In this document: positions 8,426 through 15,197 of the stretch, in pieces
Layout of the letters: every line of letters starts with the position of its first letter
Numbering within the stretch: the first letter of the stretch is position 1
NCBI RefSeq assembly: GCF_013376005.1
Contig: NZ_JABMJK010000006.1
Span: 186,001-250,000, forward strand
DNA length: 64,000 bases
Source of the DNA: Duganella sp. SG902
GTDB lineage: Bacteria; Pseudomonadota; Gammaproteobacteria; Burkholderiales; Burkholderiaceae_D
Direction: 5' to 3'
Position numbers and translations under genes: made by a program
The notes under the pieces: model-generated
Databases searched by the model: none
Seen by the model: only the letters and a program-made list of their open reading frames with translations
Told to the model about the DNA's origin: nothing

Positions 8426-10876
8426 TTATCGCTTCTTCTTACTTTTTGGGGCAGCTTTTTTGACTGCTCTGGGTTTGGCTGCCGGCGCCGCCTTGGGCTT
8501 GCTGGCAGCCTTCTTGGCGGCTGGCTTTTTAGGCGCAGCAGCCGGCTTGCGGGTGGTCGGCTTGGCGGCCGGGATCGCCGGGCCAGGCTTGATGTTGGTC
8601 TTGTTCGCCTTGGAAGGCGCGTCGGGCTTGCCTTCGCGCGGCTCGGGCGCATCGGCGCCGGCCAGGCGCAGGTCGATCTTGCGCGACTCCAGGTCCACGC
8701 GCACCACCTGCACGCTGACGTGGTCGGTCAGCTGGAACTTCTTGCCGGTGCGCTCGCCCTTCAGCTCGTGGCGGGCGTCGTCGTACTGGAAGTAATCCTG
8801 GCCCAGGTCGGTCACGTGCACCAGGCCTTCGACGAACAGCTGATCCAGCTGCACGAAGATGCCGAAGGTGGTCACGCCGGTGATGATGCCGGTGTATTCC
8901 TCGCCCAGCTTGTCCTGCATGAAGTAGCACTTGAGCCAGTTCTCGACGTCGCGCGAGGCTTCGTCGGCGCGGCGCTCGTTGGCCGAGCAGTGCACGCCCA
9001 GCGCGTCCCACACGGTCATGTCGGCGGCTTTTTTCTCCTTGCCTTCGGCCTTGTCCTTGGCCTGCTGCTTGCGGGTGGCGTTCGAGACGTTGGTGTTCAG
9101 CACGCTGGTGCTGGCGATCTTCGGCTCGTACTTTTTGCCCAGCAGGATGGCCTTGATGGCGCGGTGCGTCAGCAAGTCCGGATAGCGGCGGATCGGGCTG
9201 GTGAAGTGGGCATACGCCTCGTACGCCAGGCCGAAGTGGCCGATATTGTCCGGCGAGTACACCGCCTGCTGCATCGAGCGCAGCAGCATGGTTTGCAGCA
9301 GCGACGCGTCCGGACGCTCCTTGATTTCCCGCATCAACGCGGCGTAGTCGGCCGCGGCCGGCTTGTCGCCGCCGCCCAAGTGCAGGTTGACCTGCTTGAG
9401 GAAGGTGCGCACCTGCTTCAGCTTTTCAGCGGTCGGCGTGGCGTGGATGCGGTAGGTGCCCGGGTGCTTGTGGCGGATCAGCAGATCGGCCGCGCACACG
9501 TTGGCGGTCAGCATGCATTCCTCGATCAGGCGGTGCGCGTCGTTGCGGGTGCGCGGGATGATCTTTTCGATCTTGCCGTTCGGGTTGCAGACGATGTAGG
9601 TTTCGGTGGTTTCAAAATCGATGGCGCCGCGTTCGGCGCGCGCTTTCAGCAGCGCCTGGAAAACGTCGTACAGGTTCAGCAGGTGCGGCACGATGCCTGG
9701 ACGGCGCGCGGCTTCCGGCCCCTTGGTGTTGCCGAGGATGTCGGCCACTTCGGTGTAGGTCAGGCGCGCGGCCGAGTGGATCACGGCCGGGTAGAACTGA
9801 TAGGCCTTGATTTCGCCCTTGGCGGTGACCACGGCGTCGCACACCAGGGTGAGCCGGTCGACCGCCGGGTTCAGCGAGCACAGGCCGTTGGACAGTTTTT
9901 CCGGCAGCATCGGAATCACGCGGCGCGGGAAGTAGACCGAGGTGCTGCGTTGCAGCGCGTCCGCGTCCAGCGCATCGTTCGGCTTGACGTAGTGGCTGAC
10001 GTCGGCAATCGCGACGATCAGGCGGTAGCCTTTGCTGCGGCCGATCTTGATCGGTTCGCAATAGACCGCGTCGTCGAAGTCGCGCGCGTCCTCGCCGTCG
10101 ATGGTGACCAGCGGCACGTCGCGCAGGTCGACACGCTCGCCCCAATCGCTTTCGCGCACGTGGTCCGGCAGCTTGTTGGCTTGCTTGAGCGCGGCGTCAG
10201 AGAACACATGCGGCACGCCGAACTTGCGCACGGCGATCTCGATTTCCATGCCGGGATCGTCCAGCGAGCCCAGCACCTCAACGATCTTGCCGACCGGCTG
10301 CTTGAAGCGCATCGGCTGCTCGGTCAGCTCGACGCTGACGATCTGGCCGGCCTTGGCCTTGCCGATCGAGCCCTCCACCAGCACATCCTGGGGGATGCGC
10401 TGATCTTCCGGCGCCACGATCCAGGCGCCGTTTTCGTTCAGCAGGCGGCCGATGATGTGGGTGTTGGCGCGTTGCGTGACTTCCACGATCGTGCCTTCCG
10501 GACGGCCGCGGCGGTCCACGCCGACGATCTTGGCCAGCACGCGGTCGCCATGCAGCACTTTCTGCATTTCCTTCTCGGGCAGGAACAGATCCTCGCCCGG
10601 CTCGTCCGGGATCACAAAGCCGAAGCCGTCGCGGTGGCTGCTGACGCGGCCGGCGATGAAGCCGGTCTGCGTGGCCAGCGTGTAGTGGCCGGTGTCGTCG
10701 ACGATGATCTGGCCGTCGCGCTGCATCGCGTTCAGGCGGCGCGACAGGATGGCCTGGGCCTCGGTGGCGACTTTGAGCGATTTCGACAGGGCGCGCAGGT
10801 CTAGCGGGCCTTTGGCGCTGCGGAAGATGCCGAGAATTTCCTCACGGCTGGGAATGGTGTGTGTAGATTGGTTCAA
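8426..10876 (-). CDS. rnr: Ribonuclease R
   Basis: 816 residues: N-terminal helix-turn-helix and cold-shock domains, the RNB catalytic domain (VTIDGEDARDFDDAVYCEPI, with the aspartates that bind magnesium), the TSPIRRYPDLLTHRAI motif, an S1 domain near residues 640-720, and a long basic Lys/Pro/Ala C-terminal tail of about 70 residues used for ribosome and structured RNA binding. It degrades structured RNA 3' to 5'. The start is probably TTG at 10876, with only a weak A-rich ribosome site; no in-frame ATG lies near the N terminus. It is upstream of rlmB in one operon. Confidence 0.93.
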   Translation of the reverse strand: MNQSTHTIPSREEILGIFRSAKGPLDLRALSKSLKVATEAQAILSRRLNAMQRDGQIIVDDTGHYTLATQTGFIAGRVSSHRDGFGFVIPDEPGEDLFLPEKEMQKVLHGDRVLAKIVGVDRRGRPEGTIVEVTQRANTHIIGRLLNENGAWIVAPEDQRIPQDVLVEGSIGKAKAGQIVSVELTEQPMRFKQPVGKIVEVLGSLDDPGMEIEIAVRKFGVPHVFSDAALKQANKLPDHVRESDWGERVDLRDVPLVTIDGEDARDFDDAVYCEPIKIGRSKGYRLIVAIADVSHYVKPNDALDADALQRSTSVYFPRRVIPMLPEKLSNGLCSLNPAVDRLTLVCDAVVTAKGEIKAYQFYPAVIHSAARLTYTEVADILGNTKGPEAARRPGIVPHLLNLYDVFQALLKARAERGAIDFETTETYIVCNPNGKIEKIIPRTRNDAHRLIEECMLTANVCAADLLIRHKHPGTYRIHATPTAEKLKQVRTFLKQVNLHLGGGDKPAAADYAALMREIKERPDASLLQTMLLRSMQQAVYSPDNIGHFGLAYEAYAHFTSPIRRYPDLLTHRAIKAILLGKKYEPKIASTSVLNTNVSNATRKQQAKDKAEGKEKKAADMTVWDALGVHCSANERRADEASRDVENWLKCYFMQDKLGEEYTGIITGVTTFGIFVQLDQLFVEGLVHVTDLGQDYFQYDDARHELKGERTGKKFQLTDHVSVQVVRVDLESRKIDLRLAGADAPEPREGKPDAPSKANKTNIKPGPAIPAAKPTTRKPAAAPKKPAAKKAASKPKAAPAAKPRAVKKAAPKSKKKR

Positions 10877-11162
10877 AAGTTTTTCTTATTTTTACAGTGT
10901 TAGCATATATATGGCACGGCGACAGGCGTAGTGTACTTGGAAACGCCAAGCTTGACCATTTCACGCGGCGTGGCGGACGCCGGCCGAAAATTTTTACGGG
11001 AGGCATTTGACTTCGCCGAAGATTCCTCTATAATTCTGTCTCCCGCAGCGCAAGCGGCGGGATCTGCAAGACAGGGTTGATGTGCAGTAAGGAATGTCAA
11101 AGTTCATCTGGCGCAAAACTCTCCCGGTCGATATAATAGCAGAGTTGTTGAGCAGCATCAGT
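10877..11162 (+). other. Intergenic region between rnr and the first tRNA-Leu
   Basis: 286 bases without a protein gene. It holds a strong rightward promoter at 11008-11035 and a hairpin-rich stretch after it (CTGTCT at about 11037 pairs with AGACAG about 30 bases later, and CCCGC pairs with GCGGG inside). A second TATAAT at 11132-11137 lies 25 bases before the tRNA. The leftward rnr promoter must also be here, but I could not fix it. Confidence 0.5.
11008..11035 (+). promoter_or_regulatory. Strong sigma-70 promoter upstream of tRNA-Leu copy 1
   Basis: TTGACT at 11008-11013, 16 bp spacer, TATAAT at 11030-11035: close to consensus. It lies 127 bases upstream of the tRNA, so its transcript has a long structured leader, or it ends earlier as a small RNA. 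Confidence 0.7.
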
Positions 11163-11247
11163 GCCCACGTGGCGGAATTGGTAGACGCGCATGGTTCAGG
11201 TCCATGTGCCGCAAGGTGTGGGGGTTCGAGTCCCTCCGTGGGCACCA
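11163..11247 (+). tRNA. tRNA-Leu(CAG), copy 1
   Basis: 85 bases with encoded CCA. The acceptor stem GCCCACG pairs with CGTGGGC, the anticodon stem CATGG/CCATG encloses TTCAGGT (anticodon CAG, decoding CTG), there is a class II variable arm, and the T arm is GGGGGTTCGAGTCCCTC. Identical to the three copies at 13033, 13495 and 13609. Confidence 0.97.
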
Positions 11248-11261
11248 CAGAATTCCGCGTT

Positions 11262-11287
11262 AAAAGCCTCCCTCGGGAGGCTTTTTT
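11262..11287 (+). terminator. Intrinsic terminator after tRNA-Leu copy 1
   Basis: AAAAGCCTCCC / GGGAGGCTTTT stem with a 2-base loop and a run of six T, 15 bases after the tRNA. It also ends against the convergent hybrid kinase gene, so it may serve both strands. Confidence 0.9.
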
Positions 11288-12882
11288 CATTCTGTCCATT
11301 CCAGTTTCAAGTGCGCGCCTATCTCGCGCAGCAAATCATGTTCGTTGACCGGCTTGGGCAGGAAGGCCTTGGCGCCCACCTCCAGCGAACGCTCCTCCTC
11401 TTCCGGCGTGGAACTGGCCGAGATGATCAGCACCGGCGTATCGGCGGTGCGCGCGTCGGCGCGCAGGCGGCGCAGGGTTTCGATGCCATCCATGCCGGGC
11501 ATCACCATATCCAGCAGCACCATGTCCGGTCGCACGGCCTGCGTCTGCATCAGCGCCGACATGCCGTTCTCCGCCTCCAGCGTGCGGAAGCCGAGCGAAC
11601 CCAGCAGGTCGCGCAGCAGCGCGCGGTTGGTCGCCACATCATCCACCACCAGGATGGTCTTGCGCGGCCCGACATAGCCGGTGGCGATGTGCTCGGTCCC
11701 CGCCGTCGCGCCCGGCGCCTCGACCACCGGCAGCGGCACATCGAACCAGAAGCGGCTACCCTTGCCCGGCGCGCTTTCCACCTGCAGCTTGCCGCCCATC
11801 AGCTGCACCAGCTGACGGCTGATCGCCAAGCCGAGGCCGGTGCCGCCGGCGCGCCGGGAAACGTCGCCCACCTGCTCGAACGGCCGGAAAATCGCCTCAT
11901 GCTGCGCCGGCGCGATGCCGATGCCATCATCAAGGACCTCGAAGCGCACGCGCGCCACATCGGCGCCCTGCCCCGGCTCGGCCGGCAGCGGCAGCACATG
12001 CAGACGCACCGCGCCGCGGTCGGTGAACTTGAGCGCGTTGCCCAGCAAGTTCAGCAGGACCTGGCGCAGCCTCGTCTCGTCCACGCTCACGGCTTGCGGC
12101 AGGCCGGCGATCAACGCCAGCTCAAAATGCAGATGCTTTTGCTCGGCGCGCACGCGCATGATGTCGGCCACCACCGACAGCAACTCGCCCAGCCGGACCG
12201 GCTTCGGATGGAACTCCATCTTGCCGGCATCCACGCGCGACAGGTCGAGCACATCGTTAATCAGCGCCAGCAAATGCTGGCCGCCCTGCTGGATGGTGCT
12301 GATGCCGGCCTGCTGGGCCGTGCTCAGGCTCTTGTCGCGCTTGAGGATTTGCGTGTAGCCGAGGACGGCGTTGAGCGGCGTGCGCAGCTCATGACTCATC
12401 GAGGCCAGGAAAGCGCTCTTCGCGCGGTTGGCCACCTCGGCGCGCTCCATGGCGGCGCGCAAATCGTCGTTGGCCTTTTGCAGCTCGGCGTTGACGGCAG
12501 CCAGCTGCGACGGACTGGGGATGCGCAGCGCGATCGGCACCAGCCGGATCATCGCGACGGCGGTGACCACCGAGGCGGCGGCGGTGATGGCCTTCAAGGT
12601 CACCGACAGCACATAATCCGGCTTCCACACCACCCAGATATCGACCACATGGGTCGCGCCGCAGGCCAGGATGAACACGCCGAAAGCGATGAACATCCAG
12701 TCAAACGGCATATCGCGCCGCTTGCGGATGAAATAAATCAGGCTGACAGGGATGGACAGATACGCGAGCGCGATCAGGGCGTCGGAAATCACACTGGTCC
12801 AGAGGATGGAGGGAATCCACAGAAAACAATGGCCGTGGGGCATGAAGCCTTCGCTGCTGAACCAGTTACTGACCATTTCCAT
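11287..12882 (-). CDS. Hybrid histidine kinase with ethylene-receptor-like membrane domain
   Basis: 531 residues. Three membrane helices (residues 30-52, 62-86, 95-118) match the ethylene-binding domain of plant ETR1: D34, Y41, I44, P45, C74 and H78 (SDALIALAYLSIP, CGATH) correspond, with a constant offset of 9, to ETR1 D25, Y32, I35, P36, C65 and H69, the last two being the copper ligands. Then follow HisKA (FLASMSHELRTPLN, phosphorylated H164), a HATPase domain (NALKFTD, DDGIGIAP, GGTGLGLAIS) and a C-terminal receiver (VLLDMVMPG). I start at the ATG at 12882, which has GGAG 7 bases before it; in-frame starts at 12933 and 12945 lack one. It lies between tRNA-Leu copies 1 and 2, convergent with copy 1. 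Whether it binds copper or ethylene is not known. Confidence 0.88.
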   Translation of the reverse strand: MEMVSNWFSSEGFMPHGHCFLWIPSILWTSVISDALIALAYLSIPVSLIYFIRKRRDMPFDWMFIAFGVFILACGATHVVDIWVVWKPDYVLSVTLKAITAAASVVTAVAMIRLVPIALRIPSPSQLAAVNAELQKANDDLRAAMERAEVANRAKSAFLASMSHELRTPLNAVLGYTQILKRDKSLSTAQQAGISTIQQGGQHLLALINDVLDLSRVDAGKMEFHPKPVRLGELLSVVADIMRVRAEQKHLHFELALIAGLPQAVSVDETRLRQVLLNLLGNALKFTDRGAVRLHVLPLPAEPGQGADVARVRFEVLDDGIGIAPAQHEAIFRPFEQVGDVSRRAGGTGLGLAISRQLVQLMGGKLQVESAPGKGSRFWFDVPLPVVEAPGATAGTEHIATGYVGPRKTILVVDDVATNRALLRDLLGSLGFRTLEAENGMSALMQTQAVRPDMVLLDMVMPGMDGIETLRRLRADARTADTPVLIISASSTPEEEERSLEVGAKAFLPKPVNEHDLLREIGAHLKLEWTE

Positions 12883-12957
12883 TTCCAATCTCCGGATTGT
12901 TGAAATGACAGTATTAAGCTTACGAAACAGCATCACAAGATGCAAGAAGAAAAATAC

Positions 12958-12986
12958 TTGCAGAAAACAAGCCTACCCCGTACAAT
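12958..12986 (+). promoter_or_regulatory. Promoter of tRNA-Leu copy 2
   Basis: TTGCAG at 12958-12963, 17 bp spacer, TACAAT at 12981-12986, 46 bases before the tRNA. Confidence 0.75.
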
Positions 12987-13032
12987 GCTGGCCTCTGATG
13001 CGGACAAAACGCAACAGAGCAGCAGTAAAAAT

Positions 13033-13117
13033 GCCCACGTGGCGGAATTGGTAGACGCGCATGGTTCAGGTCCATGTGCCGCAAGGTGTGGGGGTTCGAG
13101 TCCCTCCGTGGGCACCA
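13033..13117 (+). tRNA. tRNA-Leu(CAG), copy 2
   Basis: Same 85 bases as copy 1, anticodon CAG, CCA encoded. It has its own promoter and is followed within 10 bases by a terminator that is shared in sequence with copy 4. Confidence 0.97.
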
Positions 13118-13126
13118 GAATTCCGC

Positions 13127-13183
13127 AAAAAAGCCGCCCGGCTGAACGCGTTCAAGATCGCGTTCATGCCCGGCGGCTTTTTT
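13127..13183 (+). terminator. Intrinsic terminator after tRNA-Leu copy 2
   Basis: AAAAAAGCCGCC pairs with GGCGGCTTTTTT, with an inner stem TGAACGCG / CGCGTTCA. The whole cassette is repeated with two base changes after copy 4. Confidence 0.9.
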
Positions 13184-13196
13184 GTTTTCCACCCCG

Positions 13197-13383
13197 ATTC
13201 GGGGTCAGCTCTGGCATTCGGACACGAGCTGCGCACCATTGAGACAACTCAACGTCCCCTGCATGATTTTTGTGTTCAACCGTTGTTATGAACGGCGCAT
13301 TAGCTAGCCGCTTCCCGAGTGAAGACATTGATATTCATCAGACAGTGGCACCCCATGTCCGAATGTCAGAGCTGACCCCGAAT
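13197..13383. repeat. Dispersed inverted-repeat element, copy B, with internal segment
   Basis: A 28-base unit at 13197-13224 (ATTCGGGGTCAGCTCTGGCA then TTCGGACA) and its reverse complement at 13356-13383, with one mismatch, enclose 131 bases with no gene. The unit is the same as the arms of the hairpin at 2504-2575, with one base different. The structure suggests a small non-autonomous element (MITE or REP doublet). Confidence 0.8.
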
Positions 13384-13412
13384 AATAATTTCACAAAAGC
13401 AGGCAATTGCTA

Positions 13413-13441
13413 TTGACGGTTGGTCAATCGCCCTTTAAGAT
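13413..13441 (+). promoter_or_regulatory. Promoter of tRNA-Leu copies 3 and 4
   Basis: TTGACG at 13413-13418, 17 bp spacer, TAAGAT at 13436-13441, 53 bases before copy 3. Copy 4 starts 29 bases after copy 3 with no terminator between, so both are probably in one transcript. Confidence 0.75.
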
Positions 13442-13494
13442 GCGTGCCTTCTGTTGCAGAACAACGCGACAGGAAGTAGCGAGACAGTATCAGC

Positions 13495-13579
13495 GCCCAC
13501 GTGGCGGAATTGGTAGACGCGCATGGTTCAGGTCCATGTGCCGCAAGGTGTGGGGGTTCGAGTCCCTCCGTGGGCACCA
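13495..13579 (+). tRNA. tRNA-Leu(CAG), copy 3
   Basis: Identical to the other copies, anticodon CAG, CCA encoded. No terminator follows; copy 4 lies 29 bases downstream. Confidence 0.97.
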
Positions 13580-13608
13580 AGCGCTGATGACTGTTGATGT
13601 TACAAAAT

Positions 13609-13693
13609 GCCCACGTGGCGGAATTGGTAGACGCGCATGGTTCAGGTCCATGTGCCGCAAGGTGTGGGGGTTCGAGTCCCTCCGTGGGCACCA
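13609..13693 (+). tRNA. tRNA-Leu(CAG), copy 4
   Basis: Identical to the other copies, anticodon CAG, CCA encoded. The last gene of the tandem pair; its 3' flank is a near-copy of the flank of copy 2. Confidence 0.97.
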
Positions 13694-13702
13694 GAATTCC
13701 GC

Positions 13703-13759
13703 AAAAAAGCCGCCCGGCTGAACGCGCTCAAGATCGCGTTCGTGCCCGGCGGCTTTTTT
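13703..13759 (+). terminator. Intrinsic terminator after tRNA-Leu copy 4
   Basis: The same bipartite hairpin as at 13127-13183 (GCCGCC / GGCGGC with T run), differing at two positions. It ends just before the convergent qorB stop. Confidence 0.9.
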
Positions 13760-13767
13760 CATGCCGC

Positions 13768-14616
13768 TTACAGCGCCGCTTTGACGGCGTCCGCCAGCGA
13801 AATGGTGGGGCGGCCGATCAGCTTGCCCAGCGTGCCGCTGTCGTCAAACAGCGCGCCCTTCGCGGCTTGCGCGTCGGAATCGGCGATCAGTTCGGCCAGC
13901 GGCGCCGGCAGGCCGACGTTCAGCAGCAAATCACGATACGCTTCCTGCGGCAGGTTCTGGAACGGGATGTTCTTGCCAGTCTGGCGCGATACTTCGGCCG
14001 CCAGGTCCGCCAGCGTGAAGCTGGTGTCGCCCGCCAGCTCATACACTTGCTCCACCGGCGCGGCGCTGGCCAGCACCACGGCCGCCGCTTCCGCGTAATC
14101 CGCCCGCGCGGCCGCCGCGATGCGGCCCTCGCCCGCGCTGCCGGCCAGCGCGCCATGCGCCACCGCGCCACCCAGGCTGCCGGTGTGGTTTTCGATGTAC
14201 CAGCCGTTGCGCAGCAAGGTGTATGGCACGCCCGCCGCACGCAGGGCGTCCTCGGTCTCGCGGTGCTCGGCGGCCAGGCTCAGCGTCGAACGGTCGGCGT
14301 GCAGCACGCTGGTGTAGGCCAGCAGGCTGACCTTGGCGCGGGCGGCGGCGTCGATCACGTTGCGGTGTTGCGCCACGCGGTTGCCCAGGTCGTTCGACGA
14401 GATCAGCAGCACTTTGCTGGCGCCGGCGAAGGCCGCGTCCAGCGAGGCCGGATCGTTGTAGTCGGCGCGGCGCACTTGCACCCCTTGCGCGGCCAGGTCG
14501 GCCGCCTTGGCCGGGTCGCGCACGGCGGCGACGATCTGCGCCGCCGGGGTGGTTTTGAGCAGGTTGGCAATCACGAGACGGCCCAGTTGGCCGGTTGCAG
14601 CGGTTACGACAATCAT
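13768..14616 (-). CDS. qorB: NAD(P)H:quinone oxidoreductase-like SDR, QorB/YtfG type
   Basis: 282 residues. The N-terminal TAATGQLGRLVIANLL is the NAD(P)-binding glycine motif (GxxGxxG) of atypical NmrA-like SDRs, followed by RADYNDPASL, YTSVLHADRS and GWYIENHTGS. It reduces quinones with NADPH in E. coli QorB. The gene diverges from an HxlR regulator as ytfG does from ytfH in E. coli, which supports the call and suggests control by that regulator through the operator at 14660-14696. Confidence 0.85.
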   Translation of the reverse strand: MIVVTAATGQLGRLVIANLLKTTPAAQIVAAVRDPAKAADLAAQGVQVRRADYNDPASLDAAFAGASKVLLISSNDLGNRVAQHRNVIDAAARAKVSLLAYTSVLHADRSTLSLAAEHRETEDALRAAGVPYTLLRNGWYIENHTGSLGGAVAHGALAGSAGEGRIAAAARADYAEAAAVVLASAAPVEQVYELAGDTSFTLADLAAEVSRQTGKNIPFQNLPQEAYRDLLLNVGLPAPLAELIADSDAQAAKGALFDDSGTLGKLIGRPTISLADAVKAAL

Positions 14617-14659
14617 GGAATCCTCCGTTTAAAAGTTGATGAGGCCATGATATACGTTA

Positions 14660-14696
14660 TACTTACTATTTGTAAGTACGCACATTTTGGTAAGTA
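14660..14696. promoter_or_regulatory. Operator in the qorB / HxlR divergent region
   Basis: TACTTAC (14660-14666) and GTAAGTA (14672-14678) form an exact inverted repeat with a 5-base spacer; a third GTAAGTA half-site is at 14690-14696. Such repeats in the divergent promoter of HxlR regulators are typical binding sites. TATACG/GTTATACTTA in the same stretch may be -10 elements. Confidence 0.65.
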
Positions 14697-14711
14697 CCCA
14701 AGGAGCCCGCC

Positions 14712-15125
14712 ATGACCAGCAAATCCCTGCGCAAGACCATTCAGCAGATGACCCAGCAAGATCCGCAACGCGCCCAGGTGATGGCGGCCGACTGCCCTTC
14801 CCGCGCCGTGCTCGGCCACATCACCAGCCGCTGGGGCGTGCTGGTGCTGGTGATGTTGCTGGAGCGCACCCATCGCTTCAGCGAGCTGCGCCGCGCCGTC
14901 GGGGGGGTCAGCGAGAAGATGCTGGCGCAGACGCTGGACGCCCTCGCCCACGACGGCCTGGTGTTGCGGGTGGCCCACCAGGTGGTGCCGCCGCACGTGG
15001 AATACAGCCTGACGCCGCTGGGCCGCGAGGCCGCCGTGCGGCTGGAGGTGCTGGTCGACTGGATCGAGGACAATTTCCCGCTGATCCAGCAGGCGCAGGA
15101 GGCCTATGCACGGCAAGCGGCATAA
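14712..15125 (+). CDS. HxlR-family transcriptional regulator (YtfH-like)
   Basis: 137 residues. CPSRAVLGHITSRWGVLVLVML (cysteine near residue 28), RFSELRRAVGGVSEKMLAQTLDAL and VVPPHVEYSLTPLGREA are the hallmark winged-helix segments of HxlR proteins. The N-terminal cysteine is where members of this family sense quinones or electrophiles. Divergent from qorB, with an inverted-repeat operator between them; it likely controls qorB. Confidence 0.9.
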   Translation: MTSKSLRKTIQQMTQQDPQRAQVMAADCPSRAVLGHITSRWGVLVLVMLLERTHRFSELRRAVGGVSEKMLAQTLDALAHDGLVLRVAHQVVPPHVEYSLTPLGREAAVRLEVLVDWIEDNFPLIQQAQEAYARQAA

Positions 15126-15197
15126 CGCTGGCCGCGCGCGCCGATCTTGTAATACACTGGGCCAACGCCGCCTTGCGGAGCCGCACTGCCAGACACG

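Larger units (their letters stand above)
13118..13494. other. Region between tRNA-Leu copies 2 and 3
   Basis: 377 bases with no convincing protein gene. It contains the terminator of copy 2, a pair of inverted repeats with about 130 bases between them (13197-13383), and the promoter of copy 3 at 13413-13441. Confidence 0.7.

Noticed and set aside
7676..10804. Very long open frame antisense to rnr and rlmB
   Set aside because: It lies over two well-recognised genes in high-GC DNA, where third-position GC suppresses stop codons in other frames; its translation is low-complexity (His, Gln, Arg, Ala, Val) with no domain.
13410..13762. Short open frames over the tRNA-Leu genes (for example translating as GLEPPHLAAHGPEPCASTN)
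   Set aside because: They are repeated because the tRNA genes are repeated; such products are a known type of false gene call.
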